The translations under genes were made by a program, and so were the position numbers. DNA of 37,086 nucleotides from an uncultured Spirochaetota bacterium. GTDB taxonomy: Bacteria; Spirochaetota; Spirochaetia; Treponematales; Rectinemataceae. The notes beneath the pieces are model-generated. The model had not been told where the DNA came from. It made no database searches and was given only the letters and a program-made list of their open reading frames with translations. Shown here piece after piece: positions 16,143 to 24,131 of the stretch (its first letter is position 1; each line of letters begins with the position of its first letter). The stretch spans positions 1-37,086 of the forward strand of contig CAIJMU010000054.1 of NCBI GenBank assembly GCA_903821875.1, in the 5' to 3' direction.

Positions 16143-16182
16143 TCATATGAACACATGATCAAATGATCATGTGTTCATATGA
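16143..16182. repeat. Perfect inverted repeat, 19-bp arms with 2-bp spacer
   Basis: Arms 16143-16161 (TCATATGAACACATGATCA) and 16164-16182 are exact reverse complements around AA. It lies 55 bp after hydA and 106 bp before the VapBC promoter. It would fold into a very stable hairpin or cruciform but has no T-run and is AT-rich, unlike the other terminators here. It could be an mRNA end, a protein-binding palindrome or a mobile-element scar. The rest of the 235-bp gap shows only the vapB promoter. Confidence 0.95.
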
Positions 16183-16281
16183 TCGGTAGTGAATGGCGGG
16201 CACCTGGCCTGGCCAACTGCGTCGGACGACCGCCGTGCGACAAGGTTGCCCGCAATGAAGTTTTGGCATCATTCTGAGCGG

Positions 16282-16316
16282 CCTTTCTTGAAAGGAAGAT
16301 GCGCTGATGCTATGAT
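16282..16316 (+). promoter_or_regulatory. vapBC promoter with inverted repeat over the -35; leaderless start
   Basis: TTGAAA (16288-16293), 17 bases, TATGAT (16311-16316), then 6 bases to the vapB ATG. The -35 is embedded in the inverted repeat CCTTTC-TT-GAAAGG (16282-16295), a good candidate site for autorepression by the antitoxin. Confidence 0.65.
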
Positions 16317-16322
16317 GTCGGT

Positions 16323-16547
16323 ATGCGCACTACGCTTGCCTTGGCTGATGATGTGTACCGAGCGGCCCAGGGGCTGGCAAAAGCCCGCCACGAGGGCCTT
16401 GGCAAGGTAGTGTCTGAGCTGGCCAGGAAGGGACTACGAGCCGCTGAATCGGCACAGTCCGCATCAGGACTACCTGTATTTTCAGTTGGGGAGTCTGCTC
16501 CGGCCTTTGGGCTCGATGAGGTAGCTGCATCCGAGGATGAGGCGTGA
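16323..16547 (+). CDS. VapB-like antitoxin (ribbon-helix-helix)
   Basis: The 74-residue protein starts MRTTLALADDVYRAAQGLA and continues with KVVSELARKGL, the pattern of RHH/CopG-type antitoxins: an N-terminal DNA-binding strand and two helices. The acidic, Ala/Ser-rich C-terminus would wrap the toxin. There is no ribosome-binding site; the ATG lies 6 bases after a -10 hexamer, so the message is probably leaderless. The stop overlaps the toxin start (GTGA). It should neutralise the PIN toxin and repress its own promoter through the inverted repeat at 16282-16295. Confidence 0.85.
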   Translation: MRTTLALADDVYRAAQGLAKARHEGLGKVVSELARKGLRAAESAQSASGLPVFSVGESAPAFGLDEVAASEDEA

Positions 16548-16984
16548 GCATCGCACTTCTCGATGTAAACTTCCTCGTCAGCCTCGCATGGCCAAACCAC
16601 CTCTGCCACAACGCGGCGACAGCATGGTTTCTTGCCCACCAGGAAGAAGGCTTCGCGACCTGTCCTATCACTGAAGCAGGCTTTGTGCGGATTTCGCTCA
16701 ATCCCAAGGTAGTAGGCGAGGCGAAATCGACTCCCACGGTGCTATCTGTCCTGGCTCGCTTCAAGGAGTTGCCTGGCCATGTATTCTGGCCCGCCGACCT
16801 GGACCTTGAGTCGGCATTGATTCCCTTGCCGCTCCTCGCGGGGCATCGCCAGGTGACCGATTTTTACCTCTTGTCCCTGGCCACTGCCAAGGGTGGTAGC
16901 CTGACTACCTTTGATCGAGGCATCAAGGCGGCGATGCCGGAGGAATTGGCCCGACGGGTGCTGGTGATAGAAGTCCAGACCTGA
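16544..16984 (+). CDS. VapC-like PIN-domain ribonuclease toxin
   Basis: The 146-residue PIN-domain endoribonuclease has acidic metal-binding positions in the expected order: D7 in LLDVNFLVS, the glutamate in CPITEAGFVRI, the aspartate in VTDFYLLSLA and the one in LTTFDRGI. VapC toxins cleave tRNA or rRNA when the antitoxin is degraded; the target here is unknown. GTG 16544 overlaps the vapB stop by 4 bases (GTGA), so expression is coupled to the antitoxin. The 3' end overlaps by 62 bp the read-through tail of the frameshifted MBOAT gene on the other strand; that overlap is an artefact of the frameshift. Confidence 0.9.
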   Translation: MSIALLDVNFLVSLAWPNHLCHNAATAWFLAHQEEGFATCPITEAGFVRISLNPKVVGEAKSTPTVLSVLARFKELPGHVFWPADLDLESALIPLPLLAGHRQVTDFYLLSLATAKGGSLTTFDRGIKAAMPEELARRVLVIEVQT

Positions 16985-18452
16985 CTGCAGCCTCAGGATC
17001 CAATAAATAGCATTGATCTGGTATCCGGATAACTCCACTTAGAATTGATAATAGAGGAAGGGAGCCGGCTGGTTCATGCCCAACATGGAGAGCAGCAGGA
17101 GCATTCCGATACCAAGGCCCCAAAGGGGAGTTGTGGTAAAGCGTTCCCGGAGTTGCCTGCTGGTCGGGGCGAAGACACAGATGGCAAAGGCAACGAGACC
17201 AAAGAAACCATGGATGTAATTGCCACGGAGAAAAGCGTAGCCTTGCTTCAGGAAGTCGTCTGAGCCTGGGCTTGCCATGATGGAATACACTGTTGCCGCG
17301 TCGCTCAGGTCGGTGGAAACGAAGAGGACCCGCAGCAATAACACTCCCAGGAAGGTACCGGCCCAGGCTAGCACAATGGGGAGCTTCCACTTCCGGCGCT
17401 CGCCGAAATGCGAGGCCATGACGAACAGGCCGTTGAGGATTCCCCACAACACGAAATTCCATCCCGCCCCGTGCCAGAGACCAGAGATCAGGAAGGTCAC
17501 GAAAACCGCACTGTAAAAGCGCCGACAAGCCGGCGCCCGACCGGTAGACATTCCTGAATATATAGTCGCTCAGGAAACGTGAAAGAGTGATGTGCCAACG
17601 GCGCCAGTAGTCGGCGAAGTTCAGGGCCTTGTAGGGGCTGTTGAAATTCTCCGGTATCCGGATATTGAAAAGCCATCCCAGGCCGATCGCCATGTCGGCG
17701 TATCCCGAAAGGTCAAAGTAGTACGAAACGGTATAGAGGAAGGAGTTCAGCCATGCCGTGAAGAACGTCATGGTGGCGACATTGTCAAAGCCAGCCTGGG
17801 CCCAGCGGGTCATCGGATCGGCGAGGATGACCTTCTTCGCTAGCCCCAGGGAGAGGTAGAAAAGGCCTATGGCGATGTTGTTCCAGTCGATCCGCTGCGT
17901 GGCCGGAGCCTCGAACTGTGGCACCATTTCGGCGTGATGGACGATCGGTCCCACGATCAGCTGGGGAAAAAAGGCGATGAACAGAAGGTAATCCAGGAAG
18001 CGGTAGTTCCTGGTCTGTCCGCGGAAGGAATCGACCAGATAGGCAATGAGCTGAAAGGTGAAAAAGGAGATGCCGATTGGCAGGATTATGTGCTGGAGGG
18101 GAATCCCTGCATTCGCCACGAAATTGATGTTCTGGATCAGGAAATCGGTGTACTTGAAATAGCCGAGAAAGGCGACATTTCCCCCGATTCCGATGGCGAG
18201 GAGCAGGCGGCCTCGGCCAGCCATCCCGGCTTCGTGAATATGTCCCAGCTTGACCCCGATGGCATAGTTCCATAGCACGCTAGCGGCAAAGCCGATGACA
18301 AAAACTCCAGCCCCGTACCAGTAGAAAAAGAACGAGCCGAAAACGAGGATCCATTTGGCTAGGTTCTTGCGGTTCAAGCTGTTCGCGATGAAGTAAGCAC
18401 ATATGACCAGCGGCAGGAAGATGAATAGAAAGCCGTAGGATGAGAAGATCAT
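16923..18452 (-). CDS. MBOAT O-acyltransferase (AlgI/DltB-like), N-terminal frame of a frameshifted gene
   Basis: The 509-residue frame is a membrane-bound O-acyltransferase only up to residue 303 (position 17544). That part holds about seven membrane helices, the AlgI core FDLSGYADMAIGLGWLFNIRIPENFNSPY and the conserved histidine motif DYWRRWHITLSRFLSDYIFRNVY split across residues 281-303. Beyond this the frame is out of phase and reads as noncoding sequence, so it runs on to 16923 into vapC. The true continuation is the frame at 17039-17551. Such proteins pass acyl groups (usually acetyl) across the membrane to exported polysaccharide, with an SGNH partner, here the gene just upstream. No clear ribosome site precedes ATG 18452. 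Confidence 0.7.
   Translation of the reverse strand: MIFSSYGFLFIFLPLVICAYFIANSLNRKNLAKWILVFGSFFFYWYGAGVFVIGFAASVLWNYAIGVKLGHIHEAGMAGRGRLLLAIGIGGNVAFLGYFKYTDFLIQNINFVANAGIPLQHIILPIGISFFTFQLIAYLVDSFRGQTRNYRFLDYLLFIAFFPQLIVGPIVHHAEMVPQFEAPATQRIDWNNIAIGLFYLSLGLAKKVILADPMTRWAQAGFDNVATMTFFTAWLNSFLYTVSYYFDLSGYADMAIGLGWLFNIRIPENFNSPYKALNFADYWRRWHITLSRFLSDYIFRNVYRSGAGLSALLQCGFRDLPDLWSLARGGMEFRVVGNPQRPVRHGLAFRRAPEVEAPHCASLGRYLPGSVIAAGPLRFHRPERRGNSVFHHGKPRLRRLPEARLRFSPWQLHPWFLWSRCLCHLCLRPDQQATPGTLYHNSPLGPWYRNAPAALHVGHEPAGSLPLLSILSGVIRIPDQCYLLDPEAAVRSGLLSPAPVGPIPPASPP
17039..17551 (-). pseudogene. C-terminal part of the same MBOAT gene, out of frame
   Basis: From about residue 10 this frame resumes the acyltransferase: FVTFLISGLWHGAGWNFVLWG contains the second catalytic histidine, followed by three or four membrane helices to the stop at 17039. 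Only about 14 residues separate NVY from FVTFL, where AlgI-type proteins usually have about 18 with a PLGG signature, so roughly 10 bases appear to be missing near 17500-17543. A GC-rich 6-bp hairpin (17519-17536) sits at that spot, which makes a sequencing or assembly deletion as likely as real decay. If the gene is intact in the organism, it spans 17039-18452 (about 470 residues). Confidence 0.75.
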
Positions 18453-18480
18453 TGCGGTACCCGAAGGTGTCGCGAGCGCA

Positions 18481-19437
18481 TTATTTATGTCCCGCCTTGA
18501 GGACCGACAGGAGGCGCTCGCTGAACTTCTGGGCCGAGGCTGCGTTCAGGTGCGCTCCGTCGTTGGTTTCGTAATCGGGGTATTCCTCCGCGAAGGAATA
18601 GTATTCCGCGCCAGCCGACGTAATCGCTGTTTCGAGGATGGAATCGAATTCCGGAGCCAGGGCGTTCTCGAGGTCAAGGTATTCCCTGCTTGCCGGCAGC
18701 CGGAGGATCACGACCCTTCCGCGCGGCTTCAGCTTCTGGACGAACTCGATAAGGTAGTGGAGGCGGAGGCTGGAAAAACGGGAATTCGCGAACTCCGGTT
18801 TGTAGCTGGCCATCTTCCTGGCGATGCGTGCCCGCAGTTCGGCCTCAGAGACAGGCTTCCAGAGCACTTCGAGCCAGCCGTCCTTGTGGAGGACCGTCGT
18901 CCGCTTGATGAAGGGAAGCAGGGCAAGGCGGTAGAGGTTGTCGCCGTAGTGGAGGAGGAGGTACTCGTAATTGGGTGCGGTGTTGACGAAGTGCATGCGG
19001 GTGACAAAGGTGGATCGTTCCTGGAAATCCGCGACCCTTTCCGGTCGGCCGTCTTCCCGGCTGACATCACTCATGGAACGGGGGCTCACCTCCATGATGA
19101 AAAGGCCATCACCGCCCGGTGGCGCGAGCTTCTTTTCCACAACGCCGAAGAACCAGGGCCCGGGCCGGGAAGAGCCGATCGTGAAGGAAAAATTGAAGAT
19201 GGGTCCGTCAAAGGGAAGGGAACCCCCGTTGAGGACCTCTGGCTTGATGCCCTGGGCCGCCCGGCTTGTTCCGAAAATCAGGGAGTGTGCCCGGGGAGTC
19301 GTGAAACGATAGTAGAACTCGTCCGGACTGAACATTGTTGCCAGTATCGCGATCAGGCCGAAGAAAGCGGCAAGGGCGACAAGTATGACTGCCAGCGACC
19401 ATGGTCGGGCTTGCCTTGCTAGTGACTTCGCAATCAC
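18481..19437 (-). CDS. SGNH/DltD-like membrane-anchored protein, partner of the MBOAT
   Basis: The 318-residue protein has one N-terminal membrane helix (about 14-36) and an extracytoplasmic domain. FGTSRAAQGIKPEVL resembles the block I nucleophile region (GxSR/GTSR) of DltD/AlgJ-type SGNH proteins, and DGAHLNAASAQKFSERLL near the C-terminus gives the Asp-x-x-His dyad. It lies 28 bp upstream of the MBOAT gene in one unit with galU, the usual pairing in which the MBOAT passes an acyl group to an SGNH protein that places it on the polysaccharide. The start is GTG 19437 with GAGG about 8 bases upstream. The substrate is unknown; lack of family-level similarity keeps this moderate. Confidence 0.72.
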   Translation of the reverse strand: MIAKSLARQARPWSLAVILVALAAFFGLIAILATMFSPDEFYYRFTTPRAHSLIFGTSRAAQGIKPEVLNGGSLPFDGPIFNFSFTIGSSRPGPWFFGVVEKKLAPPGGDGLFIMEVSPRSMSDVSREDGRPERVADFQERSTFVTRMHFVNTAPNYEYLLLHYGDNLYRLALLPFIKRTTVLHKDGWLEVLWKPVSEAELRARIARKMASYKPEFANSRFSSLRLHYLIEFVQKLKPRGRVVILRLPASREYLDLENALAPEFDSILETAITSAGAEYYSFAEEYPDYETNDGAHLNAASAQKFSERLLSVLKAGHK

Positions 19438-19451
19438 AACGACTGCCTCTA

Positions 19452-20300
19452 TTACCTATGAAGACCGAGCTGCTCCCGCGCGAAGCGCTCGAGGACCGGC
19501 CTCAGGGCCGGATCGGCCGCAGCGTTTCTGAGTATCGCTTCCAGGTAGCCTCCCGGCTCCCCTGTGTCCAGGCGCTCTCCCTCGGTCCGGCAGTAGGCGA
19601 CCTTGCCGGCCGCGATGAGATGGTCGAGGGCGTAGGTGTGGAAGTACTCGCCCTGCACGTGTTTCGCCCAGCCTTCCGCCAGGAGGGCGAAGAATTCCGG
19701 CGTGTACAGATATCTGCCAATTGATACTTCATGCGAGGGCTCGGAGCCGGGGGCGGGCTTTTCGACGAAGCCCTTGACGGAGACTCCGTCGGCTGCGGGA
19801 TCGACGACACCGTAGCGGGAGACGTCGCCGCTTTCGTGGATGGTGGCCATCACGGTCTTGCCCGTCCGCGCGTGGACGGCGGCGAGCTGGGCGGCCAGGG
19901 GCGTCGTGCCCACGTGGAGGTCGTCGGGATAGGCGACGACGCAGGGTTCATCCCCGGCGAAGCCCTTCACCTGGAGGAGGGCGTGGCCAGTGCCGCGCAT
20001 CTCGGTCTGGCGGATGAAAGTGATGACAGCCTTCGGAGGTGCGATGAGGGCGAGCTTGTCAGGCCTTCCTTCTCGCCTGAAGATCTCCTCGAGTTCGATC
20101 TCCCTGTCGAAGTAGTCGTCGAGCATCTTTTTCCTGCGCGAGGTGATGATCGCGATTTCGGTGATGCCCGAGGCGACGAACTCGTCCACGATGAACGCGA
20201 TCGAAGGTCTGGTCCCGACGGGGAGCATTTCCTTCGGGATGGTCTTGGTGACGGGGAGGAAGCGGGTGCCGTAGCCGGCGGCGACGATGATGCCTTTCAT
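19452..20300 (-). CDS. galU: UTP--glucose-1-phosphate uridylyltransferase
   Basis: The 282-residue cytosolic enzyme makes UDP-glucose from UTP and glucose-1-P. The nucleotide-binding signature AAGYGTRFLPVTKTIPKEMLPV appears at residues 7-28 (split here as AAGYGTRFLPVTK and TIPKEMLPV). TEMRGTGHAL, AYPDDLHVG and the sugar-binding VEKP complete the GalU pattern, and the length is typical. It sits upstream of the SGNH and MBOAT genes and probably feeds surface polysaccharide synthesis, drawing on glucose-1-P from GlgP. ATG 20300 has no Shine-Dalgarno; a -10-like TATCAT lies 7 bases upstream. Confidence 0.95.
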   Translation of the reverse strand: MKGIIVAAGYGTRFLPVTKTIPKEMLPVGTRPSIAFIVDEFVASGITEIAIITSRRKKMLDDYFDREIELEEIFRREGRPDKLALIAPPKAVITFIRQTEMRGTGHALLQVKGFAGDEPCVVAYPDDLHVGTTPLAAQLAAVHARTGKTVMATIHESGDVSRYGVVDPAADGVSVKGFVEKPAPGSEPSHEVSIGRYLYTPEFFALLAEGWAKHVQGEYFHTYALDHLIAAGKVAYCRTEGERLDTGEPGGYLEAILRNAAADPALRPVLERFAREQLGLHR

Positions 20301-20307
20301 GGGGGCG

Positions 20308-20313
20308 ATGATA
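20308..20313 (-). promoter_or_regulatory. Possible -10 of galU, leaderless geometry
   Basis: On the minus strand TATCAT ends 7 bases before the galU ATG. No good -35 is visible at 16-18 bases, so this rests on the -10 alone and on its likeness to prsW, vapB, brnT and the cyclase. Confidence 0.35.
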
Positions 20314-20352
20314 GCGGAGAAGTTGGCGGCCGAGGAGGGGGGTGACCGCAGA

Positions 20353-20370
20353 ATTCCCCTTTCGGGGAAT
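20353..20370. other. Hairpin in the galU/lipoprotein divergent region
   Basis: Perfect 7-bp stem ATTCCCC / GGGGAAT with a TTTC loop between divergent genes. It may be an operator or leader structure; no clear promoter for the lipoprotein gene was found. Confidence 0.4.
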
Positions 20371-20430
20371 ATCGTAATTGCCGAATGTCGCCTAGAATGC
20401 CCGCCTTGAATGCCGCCCTAGGAGGAATCC

Positions 20431-23031
20431 ATGATCCGTTCAGTCCCGAGTGCGCTCCGCAGGTTATGCGCTGTCGCCACCCTGGCGTTCTTGCTTGTTG
20501 CAAGTTCCTGTACCAGCCCAGCGGCAGGCAACTCTCAGTCTCCCGCAGAAAAGGCCCTCGCAGAGCTTACCCTCTCTGATTTTACCTTTCCGGGTCTCAG
20601 CGCCGGGAGTACGTTCAGCGCCCTTTCATCATCCTTCACCGTGCCGCTGACAAAGGGAGACTATGCCCTTGCCTGGTCCAGTACCTCCGAGTTTGTAACC
20701 AAGATCGACCCGCTCTCCGGCCAGGTCTTCGTGAACATCCCCGAGGCCCTCCCGACGGGCCTGGCCGTGAAGGTGACCGTCACCGCATCGCCGGCGGCAC
20801 AGGCTCTGGCCGGCCGGGCCACAGATACGGCAACAAAGGAGTTCAGCCTTGACCTGAAGCCCATGACCAGTACGACCGCTGCGGTAGACGCAGTCATCGC
20901 TGGCCTTACCGCGGGCACCCTCGACCTTTCAGGAAAAGACACATCGAGCTCCATCAGCGGTTCCTTCACCCTCCCTGTGGATGGCAGCTATGGAACGGTG
21001 GTGACCTGGGAAAGCAGCAATACCAGCGCTGTTTCCATCGACTCAACGACGGGCAAGGCCTCGGTGACGACGACCCCGACAGGGACAGACAAGACTGTCA
21101 CACTGACGCCCAAGGTAAAGAAAAAAGGAGCTCCTGCCGGTTCTGGAACCTCGGGGACTCCCATAACCATCACGATTCCACCCCTCGATCCCGCAGCAGC
21201 CCTTGTAAAGGATACCGAGGCTGTCCCGGAAATCGTAGGATCCACTGCCGCAGCCGCGCTTTCCGGCGGTGGACAGAGCTTCTCCCTTCCGGCAGCCAGT
21301 GACCGGGGTTGCAGCCTTGGCTGGAGCAGCAATTCGCCTTCCATCGCCATAGCGCCGACTTCCAGCAATGGGCTGTACCTCTGCACGGTCACGCCTGGCG
21401 TCACAGACCAGAGCGTGGTCCTGACCGCCAGGCTGACCACTGCCACGGACAGCACGAAGAGCTCCGAGACGAGCGTGACAGTCAAGGTGAAGGCGGCCGA
21501 TCCGAATGCAGACGTCGGGGCCACCGAAGACGCCCTCTATCTCTACTTCGAGGGCACTGAAGATAAGGACACAATTACGAGCGGTTTCAGGGTTGGGCAC
21601 TACGGGCCCCAGAAGAACGGGAGCTCTGTGGGCTGGAGTTCGACGCCCTCGGGCGTCCTTACGGTCGCCGCCGACAAGACGGTCACCGCGACCCAGACGA
21701 GCGCAGCCCAGGCGCTTACCCTGACCGCCACGGTATCCAAGACCGGGGCGACGAACCTGACGCGGTCCTGGACGCTCACAATACTGAAGAGCGAGCGCGG
21801 ACTGGTGGCCGACTTCGGGACGGGGGGCAAGGTTACCGTAACCGGGGACGGGGCATCCCTGATACGGAATGCCGCGGATGGCTCGCTTTACGGCGCCGCC
21901 TCCAAGATGATCGATCCCAGGATGCCCTCGAAAATGGGGGTGATAGTTCTCAAATACAAGCTGGATGGAAGCCTCGATTCGAGCTATGGAAGTTCTGGCA
22001 TTGTGACGCTGGCTCCTGCAACGGTCTCCAGCACCCTGGTCTCGCTCAGCCCGAAGACCATGGCCATTGGCCTGGATGGTGCCGTCTACCTGGGCGGCCA
22101 GGCGAGGGATTCTGGCACAGGAAGCCCCAGTTTCATAATCAAAGTGGACTCAACGGGCAGCCTTGACGCCAGCTTTGGAAGCTCAGGCGTCATCCGCGGA
22201 GACGGGATGAATGACATCAGTGTGACCGCCATCGAAGTGATAAATGGGGCCTTGTACGTGCTCGGCGGGGCCAGCAACGGCAACTACGGCCTTCGGAAAT
22301 ACGACCTTGCGGGAAAGCTCGACTCGACATTCAGTAGAGGCAAGGGCTTTTTCGCCATCGATAGCACCAACATTCCTCGCATCAAATCAAGTCCCATCCC
22401 CCTGCGCCTGGTTTCCGATTCTCAATACAACATCTATTTTGCCGCCGGTCTCGGGTCGAGTGTCGATCCCTACCCGGCCCAGGCTGCTGCCTTCCGTGTC
22501 AGTTCCAGCGGGGTCCTGGATACGGGTTGGGGAAGCAGCGGCTTCGTCAAGGCAGAGGTTCCCGCGGAAGCTCCCAGCAACATGATATATCAATTGTCGG
22601 CGCTTGGGCCCGACGGTTCCTTCATCGCTGCCTTGATGGAGCGGGACAGCAACGGCAAGAACATCGGCTTCAGGGTCTACCGCTTCCCGAGCTCCGGCAC
22701 CGGGGTTGCGATGGGCGAACTCCAGAGTCTGCCCTTCTATGCTACAGCCGCAGTCTGCATCGGAACCACCTTCTATGCCGCAGGTTTTGAGCAGGCCGAA
22801 ACAAGCGGCTCCTCACCCCCGACCAAGGCCCTCGTGTACGCATTCAGCACCCTCACCGGCCTTCCTGACACAGCCTTTGGGACCAAGGGTGTCTTCACGC
22901 CCTTCCCCACTGCGTACAGCTCCCAGTTTACGGATCTGTGCGTCTCGGGCAACGAGGTCCTCGCGCTCGGGTACAGCAGGGCAAGTTCAACGAGCAGCGT
23001 TTCGGAGAGCTGCATGCTGAAATTCAAATAA
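20431..23031 (+). CDS. Surface lipoprotein with Ig-like repeats and delta-60 repeats
   Basis: The 866-residue protein has a type II signal peptide (residues 1-26, lipobox ASSC with C27 as the lipid site). About four Ig-like/BIG-type repeats follow, marked by a W-SS-(N)-S core: near 78, 191, 298 and 403 (for example VTWESSNTSAVSIDSTTGKA). The C-terminal half (about 455-866) carries delta-60 repeats, with units such as LDSSYGSSGIVTL, LDASFGSSGVI, LDTGWGSSGFV and PDTAFGTKGVF, which fold as a beta-propeller-like array. ATG 20431 has AGGAGG 5 bases upstream. It is probably displayed on the cell surface for adhesion or polymer binding. No enzymatic motif is visible and no partner gene is adjacent. 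Confidence 0.85.
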   Translation: MIRSVPSALRRLCAVATLAFLLVASSCTSPAAGNSQSPAEKALAELTLSDFTFPGLSAGSTFSALSSSFTVPLTKGDYALAWSSTSEFVTKIDPLSGQVFVNIPEALPTGLAVKVTVTASPAAQALAGRATDTATKEFSLDLKPMTSTTAAVDAVIAGLTAGTLDLSGKDTSSSISGSFTLPVDGSYGTVVTWESSNTSAVSIDSTTGKASVTTTPTGTDKTVTLTPKVKKKGAPAGSGTSGTPITITIPPLDPAAALVKDTEAVPEIVGSTAAAALSGGGQSFSLPAASDRGCSLGWSSNSPSIAIAPTSSNGLYLCTVTPGVTDQSVVLTARLTTATDSTKSSETSVTVKVKAADPNADVGATEDALYLYFEGTEDKDTITSGFRVGHYGPQKNGSSVGWSSTPSGVLTVAADKTVTATQTSAAQALTLTATVSKTGATNLTRSWTLTILKSERGLVADFGTGGKVTVTGDGASLIRNAADGSLYGAASKMIDPRMPSKMGVIVLKYKLDGSLDSSYGSSGIVTLAPATVSSTLVSLSPKTMAIGLDGAVYLGGQARDSGTGSPSFIIKVDSTGSLDASFGSSGVIRGDGMNDISVTAIEVINGALYVLGGASNGNYGLRKYDLAGKLDSTFSRGKGFFAIDSTNIPRIKSSPIPLRLVSDSQYNIYFAAGLGSSVDPYPAQAAAFRVSSSGVLDTGWGSSGFVKAEVPAEAPSNMIYQLSALGPDGSFIAALMERDSNGKNIGFRVYRFPSSGTGVAMGELQSLPFYATAAVCIGTTFYAAGFEQAETSGSSPPTKALVYAFSTLTGLPDTAFGTKGVFTPFPTAYSSQFTDLCVSGNEVLALGYSRASSTSSVSESCMLKFK

Positions 23032-23054
23032 GCATTGCTTGTACGAAGGAGTGG

Positions 23055-23077
23055 CCGCCCGGGTTCGACCCAGGCGG
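23055..23077. terminator. Hairpin between convergent genes, possible terminator
   Basis: Stem CCGCC-(C.A mismatch)-GGG / CCC-GGCGG with loop TTCGA, between the convergent lipoprotein and LuxR genes. No long T-run; further GC-rich inverted repeats follow. Confidence 0.45.
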
Positions 23078-23110
23078 TTCCTCCGCCTGCGGCGGCTCGC
23101 CCGCGGCGGC

Positions 23111-24010
23111 TCAGCCTCCCAGGGCCAGGCGCATGAGCTCGACTCGGGAGTTCACGCCGAGTTTCATATAAATATGTGTTATGTGCTTTTTTACCGTCTC
23201 CTCGGAGATGTTCAGCTCCGAGCCGATGGAAAAGCGTGACTTCCCCTCGACGAGCAGTGCCGCGATCTCACGCTCGCGGGGCGAGAGGGGCATGAGTTCG
23301 ATCCGGTTCGTGATGGCGTGCAGCGCGGGGCTGACGGAACTGGCCTCTGGAGCCTTGGGTGCTGCCGGCTTGTCCGGCCCGTTCCCCGGTTCATGGCCCT
23401 TCTGCAGTTCCTCGGCGAGGCGCTCCCGATAGCCGCTTTCCACGGCCCTGAGCCGCCTTACCAGGATTATGTTAACAATACCTATTAAATTGATTCCCAG
23501 GTAGGTGATTGCCACCACAAGGATGGCCTCGAAGGGGAGGCGCTTGATCAGGACGCACTCCGCAAGGTGCCAGAGACTCAGCGATGCGCTGGCTGCTATC
23601 TTCATGGGTGCCGTGGTGGGAACGGCGAAATAGAGCGTCGTAATTATCATGAAGGAAGGCAAAAAGGAGAAAATGGCCGCCGGCGGACGGAGGAGGCCGA
23701 TCGAGACATCCATTGCGACGGTGACAAGCGAGGCAAGTCCAAACCAGAAATCGAGGTCGGCTTCCGGCCTCTTGCTGCAGCGAAGGAGGATGGCGCCAAG
23801 TGCCAGGGTCCCCAGGACGCGGATCGCGAGCACTGCCGCCGTCACGGAGGAAGCCGTCGGGAACCTGAGGTCATTGGCCACGAGAACGGCCGAATAGACC
23901 ATCGCAACTGCGAAGATGAAGGATCCGAAGCGCTTTTCCTGCTGGCTGTAGATCTTCGCGCTGGATTGTGCTCTCAGGGATGGCTCCTTACCCGGTCGCA
24001 TCACGGGCAT
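23111..24010 (-). CDS. Membrane-bound LuxR-type transcription regulator
   Basis: The 299-residue protein has about six membrane helices between residues 28 and 187, then a charged linker and a C-terminal LuxR/GerE helix-turn-helix (about 238-298: LSPREREIAALLVEGKSRF and SEETVKKHITHIYMKLGVNSR). It has no receiver, PAS or autoinducer domain, so the membrane region itself is the likely sensor and the regulator would act on DNA from the membrane. ATG 24010 has GGAGGA 3 bases upstream. The gene follows the DUF4015 hydrolase on the same strand after a 121-bp gap without a clear promoter or terminator. Signal and targets are unknown. Confidence 0.87.
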   Translation of the reverse strand: MPVMRPGKEPSLRAQSSAKIYSQQEKRFGSFIFAVAMVYSAVLVANDLRFPTASSVTAAVLAIRVLGTLALGAILLRCSKRPEADLDFWFGLASLVTVAMDVSIGLLRPPAAIFSFLPSFMIITTLYFAVPTTAPMKIAASASLSLWHLAECVLIKRLPFEAILVVAITYLGINLIGIVNIILVRRLRAVESGYRERLAEELQKGHEPGNGPDKPAAPKAPEASSVSPALHAITNRIELMPLSPREREIAALLVEGKSRFSIGSELNISEETVKKHITHIYMKLGVNSRVELMRLALGG

Positions 24011-24131
24011 GATTCCTCCATATGGTGATTGATCCTAGGGCCTGAGGATACCCTCCCCACTGGCCGTCTTCCACTACCCCATGGAATATCATGCCTGGAG
24101 ACGCCAGTTCCGCCACTTCGAAGTTCTGGAC

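Noticed and set aside
23051-23077. tRNA-like T-arm (GGGTTCGACCC)
   Set aside because: No acceptor, D or anticodon arms around it; it is just a hairpin between convergent genes.
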